Shown here one piece after another: positions 32,501 through 38,640 of a DNA stretch of 38,640 nucleotides. Positions within the stretch are counted from its first letter, which is position 1. Every line of letters starts with the position of its first letter. Under the pieces are notes generated by a model, which was not told where the DNA came from, searched no databases, and was given only the letters and a program-made list of their open reading frames with translations. Made by a program: the position numbers and the translations under genes. This DNA comes from Discostella pseudostelligera (taxonomy: Eukaryota; Bacillariophyta; Thalassiosirophyceae; Thalassiosirales; Thalassiosiraceae): contig JALLBK010000098.1 in assembly GCA_036940085.1 (NCBI GenBank), positions 1 through 38,640 on the forward strand, read 5' to 3'.

Positions 32501-35350
32501 TTCCCCGGAATTCAGGAGGGCTGTGGGTTCACTGTCTATCGATAGTGTTGTTATTCTTTCGTGCAGGAATAGATACGATGACTTCCGTTCTTGCCAGTTT
32601 GTCGACTTGAGTGAATTGACAAGGCCCTCGAGAGTAATTTTGATATCGGCGTCTGTGTTAGAAGGAGGGGGTGGCCCCATCATCCCGAAATCCAATGAGC
32701 CTTGACCGTAGGAAGAAAGAGTTCCAGATGGATTAGATGGCTCTACGTTTGATTTTTCCACCTCTTCATCATTTGAGGAGGGGCAATCAGCTGCCTTGTT
32801 CGGAAAGAAAGACTCATCATTGTCAACTTTACCTGTGTCTTCCGAAGGGCCGGACGATTTTTGATTTGTTCTGATTTGCTTCCAGGGGGGTAGGGGCGCA
32901 GAAGAAGCATCCATGTTATTGTCGACATGCGGTTTCTCTCCATACCGTTCGTCCAAGCCGGTTGTTTCACTACGCATTACAGTTTCGAAAGGAGCAAAGG
33001 AGCTTGCTTCGTCATCACCATCATCGAATCTGTTACCGGAAGACTTCATGGATACAGCCATTAGTTCGGCAAGCAGTTTTGCATCTTCAGCGCTGCCTCC
33101 TCTATCGCCCTTGACTGTGTTGGGTAGATTGGGGTTCATCCTCGAATCCATTCTTTCTGTTAAAGCTGGGGCATTAGATGCTAACCTGGCAATCCCTAGT
33201 TTTTCCTCCTCAGATGCACCGCGTAGTACTACTCGTTCGCGAACGTCACTGCCTTCCTCAGAGTTTTCATCGATCAAAGCATTCTGGAAAGGACGGAAGG
33301 AAGGTTTTGTGGTTGGGGACACAACAACATCCTCTACTAATGAAGGAACTTTTACACCCTTCTTTTGCCTCCAGGGAGGTAACGGTTGAGCTTGCTGTAT
33401 CTTCTTCACATCGATTGATTTAGGTTTGGCCAAAACGTCTGTGTCATGTTCCTTTGATTCGTCAACGTCATCAGCTGTAACGGGGATTCTGGATTCGACA
33501 TCGCAATCATCAAATCGATTTCTTCCCGCTACCTTGCTGGATATGGCTCTCAACTCAGCAAGCAAGTCAGGGTCCTCGGCGGCTCCTCCCCGATCACCGA
33601 CAAACGTTTTTGGAAGATTCGATTGAATTCCCTGCTCTTTCACCACTACTGCACTGTTTACATCTCCTCTCTTTGCGACTTTATCATGTTCCTTTGATTC
33701 GTCAACCAAGACATCGTCATCAGATGCAACGGGGATTTCGGATTCACCATTGTCTTCACCATCATCAAATCGATTTCTTCCCGCTGTCTTACTGGATATG
33801 GCTCTCAACTCAGCAAGCAAGTCAGGGTCCTCGGCGGCTCCTCCCCGATCACCGACAAACGTTCTTGGAAGATTCGATTGAATTCCCTGCTCTTTCACTG
33901 CTAAACTGTCGGCATGTTCACTCGCCTTAGATGATGACTCTAGCTGTAGGTTTAGGTTTGCTGTGTGTGCTGGTGCAAGCGGAGCAGCAATTACAATGTC
34001 CATATCCTCGCCACCCACTGACTTCTTCATCGCTCCTCCTTTCTTCCACGGTTTTTCGGCTGCCTTTCTCTTCCATGGAGGCAAAGTATCTGAGTTTTTG
34101 TCGACGCCATTCTTGTTCAATTTATTCTCTTCTGCTGTATTGTCGTCTATTACATTTCCGGCATCACGAGATCCTATGATAGTTGGAGTAGGCGCACCGC
34201 CATCACTGTCCTCATTGCCATCAAATCGATTACTTCCTGATGACTTGTTGGATATGGCTCTGAGTTCAGCTAACAATTCGTCATCTACCGCAGCCCCCCC
34301 ACGAGAGCCAGTGAAGGTGTTTGGAAGAGTAGATTGAAAACCGTCATCTGGCTGAGAATTACCTATTGGCGGATCTAGTTGTTCATTTGAAGCGATAATA
34401 TCGGCAGGGTTTGTCGGCTGTTCCGTCGTCACTACCTCCGATTGCGCATCCACTTCCACGTCGTGCAACAAGGCTTTCGGGGTAGGGTTTGATGATGTGA
34501 GTGCAGGTGCAGACGGAGCGGCAATGACAATGTCCATATCCTCACCATCCACGGACTTCTTAATAGCTCCTCTTTTCCATGGTTTGTCCCCTGAATTTCT
34601 CTTCCATGGAGGCAACGAGTCTGATTGTTTGTCAACACCATTCTTGCTCATTCCACTGGATTTCAGAGGTGGCATAGCGATGCGCCTCGGCTCCTTCTTC
34701 TCGTCTACTTTCTTGTTGTCTGTTATTTCTCCAGTATTATGAGATTCTAGACTGTTGGCAAGTGCTACATCGTCCCTATCTTCATTGCCATCAAATCGAT
34801 TACTACCAGATGACTTATTGGATATAGCCCTGAGCTCAGCTAGCAGTTCATCATCTACCGCAGCACCCCCACGATAGCCAGTGAAGGTATTTGGAAGAGT
34901 AGTTTGAATACCACCATCATCTGGTCTGTTTCCAAAACCATTTCCGTCGTCATTCTCAGCCGGCTCAGGATCAGGACGATCATGTTGCAGTTGCATCGCA
35001 CCATCCTGCTCATCGACTGCATCTTTCAGTTTTGCAACATTGCAAATATTATTCTCTATCTGTTTGGGCATGCTATTCATATTGCCACTGCTACTATTGC
35101 CACCGCTGTGCCCATCGTCATTGGACGGTATGGCCGAAGCTGGAAATGAGCCGCCCGCCACAACTTCATTGTCGTCGTCCCCCGCGAAGCGACTACTACT
35201 CGACGACTTCATGGAAATGGCACGCAATTCTGCCAACAGTTGTTCATCCTCGGCAATTCCTCCTCGATCACCTGTGTAGGTGTTGGTGCTGGGAGGACGT
35301 TGAAACCCTCCGCCCATGGCGTTGGTGTCGTCGATGTCCGCCATGGTCAT
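26546..35350 (-). CDS. XMAP215/MOR1/CKAP5-type TOG-array microtubule polymerase
   Basis: Exons on the minus strand: 35350-30781, 30689-30199, 30124-27482 and 27394-26546, with introns of 91, 74 and 87 bases; 2850 residues, longer than the roughly 2000 of plant MOR1 or human CKAP5. TOG domains (HEAT arrays that bind tubulin) start near residues 900 (LEGLVNSLKSTNWQERKSSY), 1190 (REKIRLDKWSEKVAALEAL) and 1520 (across splice 1, SSNWKARMGALNQLTAHYAA). They continue near 1785 (GKTAWKIRRDAMEEIRVGVE) and 2070-2300. The C-terminal domain spans splice 3 (IKGINKMAMRAAT). The family adds tubulin to microtubule plus ends and organises spindles. The extra length is a 900-residue N-terminal region with six copies of a LPxTxxGDRGGxAEDxxLLAELRAIS motif (near residues 22, 148, 336, 489, 575 and 737) and repeated LPPWKRK / EDMDIVIAAP segments. 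Domain counts are approximate. It is divergent from the silicon transporter gene. Confidence 0.9.
33511..33898. repeat. Tandem duplication inside the XMAP215-type gene
   Basis: Bases 33511-33643 recur at 33766-33898 with only a few substitutions (period 255), and flanking sequence upstream is similar as well, for example TCATGTTCCTTTGATTCG at about 33447 and 33686. The copies encode the fourth and fifth GDRGG...LLAELRAIS motifs. A second, more diverged pair (about 34222-34340 and 34793-34910) encodes the second and third. The motif family has therefore grown by duplication within the exon. Confidence 0.9.
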
Positions 35351-36065
35351 GGTCCTGGTGTGGGAGGGGTGGAACGACGGTTGGCGACAGTGTGTTCAGA
35401 TTCGGATACAATCCGTGCATTCGGATACAAATGAAGGTACATAAAAAGTACGGCACCATTTTACGTGGCCTCATTGGCGGGGCGCCCTCGAAACGGGAGA
35501 GAACAGACCGACGGAAGACGGACAAACCGGATGAGAGTGGGTCGCCATTTCGAGAAACCAGAGCAGTTTAGAAGGTTCTTATTTCGCGAACAGGATTCCA
35601 ATGTGGATTGGATTGAAAGGTATGAGAAAGAAAAGGGAGGAAAGATCTCATCTACGTTGGAATTCTTTATTCAATTACAATCTTCTTAAAGTCGGCGGCA
35701 CTTTCCCTCCGACAAATGAGGTCCTTTCCTCTTTCTCCTATTTCGAATTTCTGGGATTGGTATGGTACATAGGATCTCGTGGACACAAGGTGGTACTTTC
35801 GACCTAACGGATACGTAGAAATTACGTCTACCTTCTCGGAGACGACCTCCAATGCAAGCCCATCGCCAACACCAACACCACACAACAAGACAAGGGAGGG
35901 GAGGATATCAAGCGCAGGAGCAAGAGGATCGATCCTTTGCAGTATGGACGGTGGGAGGAGTTCTGCCGCAGCATTAATCTCATAATTTCCAATCACCATC
36001 CTATCGATCGACGATAGTAGAACATCACCGGCATTCATAATAATTTCAGTATATCATCAACAACA
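35351..36065. promoter_or_regulatory. Divergent upstream region of XMAP215-type and silicon transporter genes
   Basis: 715 bases between two outward-facing start codons. A 12-base direct repeat ATTCGGATACAA occurs at 35400-35411 and 35419-35430, 50-80 bases from the XMAP215-type start. Near 35465-35485, TTACGTGGCC is followed by TTGGCGGGGCG, reminiscent of but weaker than the CACGTG/E2F pairs elsewhere in the window. A 123-codon minus-strand open frame (36038-35667) has no recognisable domain and is probably chance. Control elements of both genes should lie here; none is demonstrated. Confidence 0.45.
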
Positions 36066-37712
36066 ATGACTGATACTGAAGCAGTCGTCGAGAAGCCCGC
36101 CTTGAAGGAGGAGCATGCCAACGCGCATGATATGAAACTCACCCCATTGGTGATCATTCAACAAGTGGCTTCCCTTGCTCTCTGTGTATTCTGCGTCACT
36201 ATCGTCGGTGCCTTGATCTTCACTGGAAACACCCGTGTCGCCGATGAGACCAACCCATGGATAGCCTTGATTGTTTGCGTGAGTATCTAAACTGCGTAGA
36301 GGATGAGTTGTGTTGTCATTGGTCATCATGTGCATATTCTAATGTCAAATCATGTACCATGTCATTTCGAATTATCACAGGCCCTTGCCGTCACCTGGCT
36401 CTCTATGATTGAGGGTTGCCAAGCATCTCTTGTCGGTCTTCCTCCCGTCGATCCAGTACTCTACAAGGACTCCCACCCAATCACTTACAAAATTGCCGGT
36501 ATGGTCTTCAGCGGTGACAACTTCGATCGTTTCTTGATGGGACGTCAGTTCATGGTGCTTTTGGTCGTCTTCGTCATTAACCAGTGCGGTGCCCCCCTTG
36601 ACCCCAAAGTGGATGTGCTTGGCCTTCCCGAGGGAGTCAAGTTCGTCTTCCTTGATATTGGTCTTGCTATGCTTATCTTCACGGCGATTCTTGGACAGCT
36701 TCACACTGAGATCAATGCCTCCTATTGTATGATTGCCTTCATCAACAACTACTTCGCCTACTTCACCGTCTTCACTGCCTTGTGCATTGAGAAGATGGGA
36801 ATCTTGCACTCTGCCTACTTGATCAAGGACTTCTTGGGAGCCGTTACTGGAAAGCCCATCATCACCAATGAACCACCCAAGAAGGGGGCCGTCTTCCTCT
36901 TCTACTGGGGCCGCGTCCTCATGTCCCTTGTCATCCTTGGATTCTGCTGTGCCATCGTTCTTGGTGCCCTTTTCCAAGGAAAGTCGATGATCACCGTCAA
37001 GCACCCCAACATTTCCAACGGACTCTCCGTTGTGCTTCTTCTTATCTTCATGACAATCATTGGTATTCTTGAGGGAACTCAGATTGCATACTTCTCCGTT
37101 GCCAAGCTCACCAAGGCCGAGCGCGAGAAGGGATACTTGGCCACCAAGACCAGTCAGATCCTCTTCGACGGAACTGGAATCAACCTTCCAGGATTCATGG
37201 TTGGTCGTCAGCTCACAGTGTGCGGTAACTTCTTCTTGGTTGGATCCATCTGCTCATTGAACATTGTTCCTGGAACTGGTAACAACATCTTCGGTGTTTC
37301 TGACGGTGCCCAAGAATTCTTGAACTTTGGTTTCCAAGGAGCCGTCACCACCACCATTCTTGCCTCCATCATCTGGCGATATGCTGCTAGTGCCTTCCCC
37401 TTCCCATTCATCAACAACCCCATCAGTTTCGGTCTTATGATTTTCGCCATTGGTCTTAACAACTCTGGTCTATGCCACGGAGCTTGGGTCATTGCACGTG
37501 TTGTTAAGAAGATCACCGGTCTACAATACGATGAGGTGTATGTCGGAACCCCCGAAGAGCGTGCCGCCAACAACCATCCTGATAAGGAACTTACCCCGGA
37601 GCAAGATGTTGGACACCTTCACGGAACTCACTTCATGGGACACTTGTGCGGATCGCATGATCCCTTGGATGGCCCGACCAAGTCGAAGGACCCCATTGAT
37701 GCTGCTGCTTAA
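36066..37712 (+). CDS. SIT: Silicon transporter (SIT family)
   Basis: Exon 1 is 36066-36278, intron 36279-36380 (GTGAGT...CACAG), exon 2 is 36381-37712; 514 residues. SITs are diatom membrane proteins that take up silicic acid, thought to be sodium-coupled, for building the silica wall. The two diagnostic motif pairs are present: EGCQ (residue 82) with GRQ (125) in the first half, and EGTQ (302) with GRQ (346) in the second, reflecting the internal duplication of the ten-helix fold. Conserved surroundings include SLVGLPPVDPVLYKDSHP, FSGDNFDRFLMGRQFMVL, VAKLTKAEREKG, NIFGVSDGAQEF and GLCHGAWVIA. The C-terminal tail (about 60 residues, His/Asp-rich) is short and I see no long coiled coil, which some SITs have. 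Codon use in exon 2 is strongly biased to C-ending codons (GTC, ATC, TTC, AAG), suggesting high expression compared with the neighbouring genes. Confidence 0.96.
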
Positions 37713-38176
37713 AGAGTTTCATCAAGCCTTCTTGACATGATATGATTGTGTTTCAGTGTTTTCGCCTGGATAGAGAATTAGTTCTGTATATATGTTTATC
37801 TATTTTAATAGTTAACAATGTGGATTGTTTCAACTGACACTACCTTTTCTTCCGGACTTCTTTTACAATTGCATCGTATGTAACTGTCCACAGTGAATAA
37901 TTTGATGCAGTTGTATATTATCTTAAAAGATTCGCCTTACTAATCCAAATTCCAGATCTTCACTGTGAATGCATATGCATTTGGGTGGCTACCGTAAATC
38001 ACTTTCGCTGGTCTAAATTTATTTTTGGCGAATTCGAAAATTTAGAACTGTCGCTGAAACTTTTTTGCCGAGAAAATCTTGCCGACGACGCCGACCTCCT
38101 TCGACCATGACGCCGACGACACCGACTTCAACCATGACGCTCTCGGCGGACGAGGAATTTGACGTATGTCTGGTGA
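37713..38176. other. Intergenic region after the silicon transporter
   Basis: 464 bases with no convincing gene. The first 200 bases are AT-rich and should contain the transporter 3' untranslated region. A perfect 14-base palindrome AATGCATATGCATT lies at 37968-37981. From about 38060 the sequence turns into GCCGACGAC/ACGCCGACG-type simple repeats. A minus-strand open frame at 38330-38019 has no recognised domain and overlaps the transposase fragment. Confidence 0.55.
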
Positions 38177-38536
38177 TCATGGCAACACCTACTTGATAGT
38201 GGAGACCCATCATCTTTTTTACTCTTGACTGGATTAAATCGCGACGCATTTTATTTGCTCCTGGATGTAGTAATACCACACAATCATCGTTTGCGCAGTC
38301 ATCGCCGAAAAAGAGGGAGGCAATGGTCATTATCTGCCGAGGGGCAACTTGGCCTGCTATTATTTTATTTGGGAAGCACTATGCCCTACAAACATCTGTG
38401 TTTAATTTTTGGTATCACACTGAAAACAATTAAGAAAGTAGTAGTAAAGTTTATTTTAATTCATCGCCATCATTTGCCGCCATCACCGCCGTCGTCATCG
38501 TCATCGCTATCGTTGGTACCACTCTCCTCCATGTAG
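38177..38536 (+). pseudogene. PIF/Harbinger-type transposase N-terminal fragment
   Basis: The frame is open from 38177, after a TGA at 38174-38176, to a stop at 38534-38536, with no ATG near its beginning. It encodes LTGLNRDAFYLLLDVV, RKRGRQWSLSAEGQLGLLLF and YLGSTMPYKHLCLIFGITLK, then TIKKVVVKF. This resembles the N-terminal helix-turn-helix region of PIF/Harbinger (HARBI1-like) transposases: a target-site residue block, L-rich helix, then FGIS-type recognition helix. After that the sequence runs into His/Pro/Ser-rich simple repeat and stops, and the DDE nuclease domain is not seen. I read it as a decayed transposon remnant. An unseen upstream exon or a continuation past the window edge could change this. 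No terminal inverted repeats were found by eye. Confidence 0.5.
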
Positions 38537-38640
38537 CTGCTACTGGGGGGGGAGAACATTGACTGCCGCGGGCGCGAGAGAATCGCCAGGAAGGAGTGCC
38601 GCGAGAGGGGGAGGCGGCACGCTGTCAATGATAGGAGGGG

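Noticed and set aside
35667..36038. 123-codon minus-strand open frame in the divergent promoter
   Set aside because: No domain, no repeat of its features elsewhere, and it lies where the transporter leader must be.
36375..37004. 209-codon minus-strand open frame
   Set aside because: It is opposite the silicon transporter exon. The strong codon bias of that gene keeps the antisense frame free of stops.
1..38640. tRNA or rRNA genes
   Set aside because: No cloverleaf with A and B boxes and no rRNA-like sequence was recognised by eye in the intergenic regions; a covariance-model scan was not possible.

Overview
This window is nuclear DNA of a diatom, most likely a centric (Thalassiosira-like) species. 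The clearest sign is a silicon transporter with paired EGxQ and GRQ motifs at the right end. Other signs are genes broken by short GT-AG introns of about 73-110 bases, TOG-array, tubby, TRAPP, ATE1 and sirtuin proteins, and many long low-complexity (Asn/Ser/Asp/His-rich) insertions. The species is an inference; I could not run a search.

Layout, left to right. 151-2907 (+) is an ankyrin-type protein with a C-terminal coiled coil. 3003-4364 (-) is an M23-type zinc peptidase whose last catalytic motif lies in a small second exon. It is divergent from 4500-7916 (+), the arginyltransferase ATE1. 7983-9656 (-) is a TRAPPC13 homologue interrupted by one in-frame TAA. 9745-10495 is an array of about ten 72-base units, most of which can fold into a hairpin; it lies between the 5' ends of TRAPPC13 and a class II (SIRT4-like) sirtuin at 10761-12077 (+). 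12368-13376 (+) is a compact tubby-domain protein. 13928-17705 (+) is a four-exon protein with four diverged CxxC...HxxxC zinc modules that I cannot match to a named family. 18209-20106 (+) is a CK1/VRK-type kinase fused to an FHA domain. 20617-23681 (+) is an ankyrin-repeat protein. 23795-24406 (-) is mitochondrial ribosomal protein uL24m, and 24944-26278 (+) is an aldo-keto reductase. 26546-35350 (-) is a 2850-residue XMAP215/MOR1-type microtubule polymerase with an unusual repeat-rich N-terminus. 36066-37712 (+) is the silicon transporter. 38177-38536 (+) looks like a PIF/Harbinger transposase fragment.

Exon-intron models were built by eye from GT/AG signals, codon phase and restoration of conserved motifs. 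Most genes are independent housekeeping or regulatory genes and are not organised as a pathway. Two long intergenic regions (20107-20616 and 24407-24943) share a design of repeated CACGTG boxes next to E2F-like TTTGGCG/TTTCCCGC elements. The points most worth following up are the interrupted TRAPPC13 gene, the hairpin array, the four-module zinc protein, the kinase-FHA fusion and the repeat-bearing N-terminus of the XMAP215 homologue.
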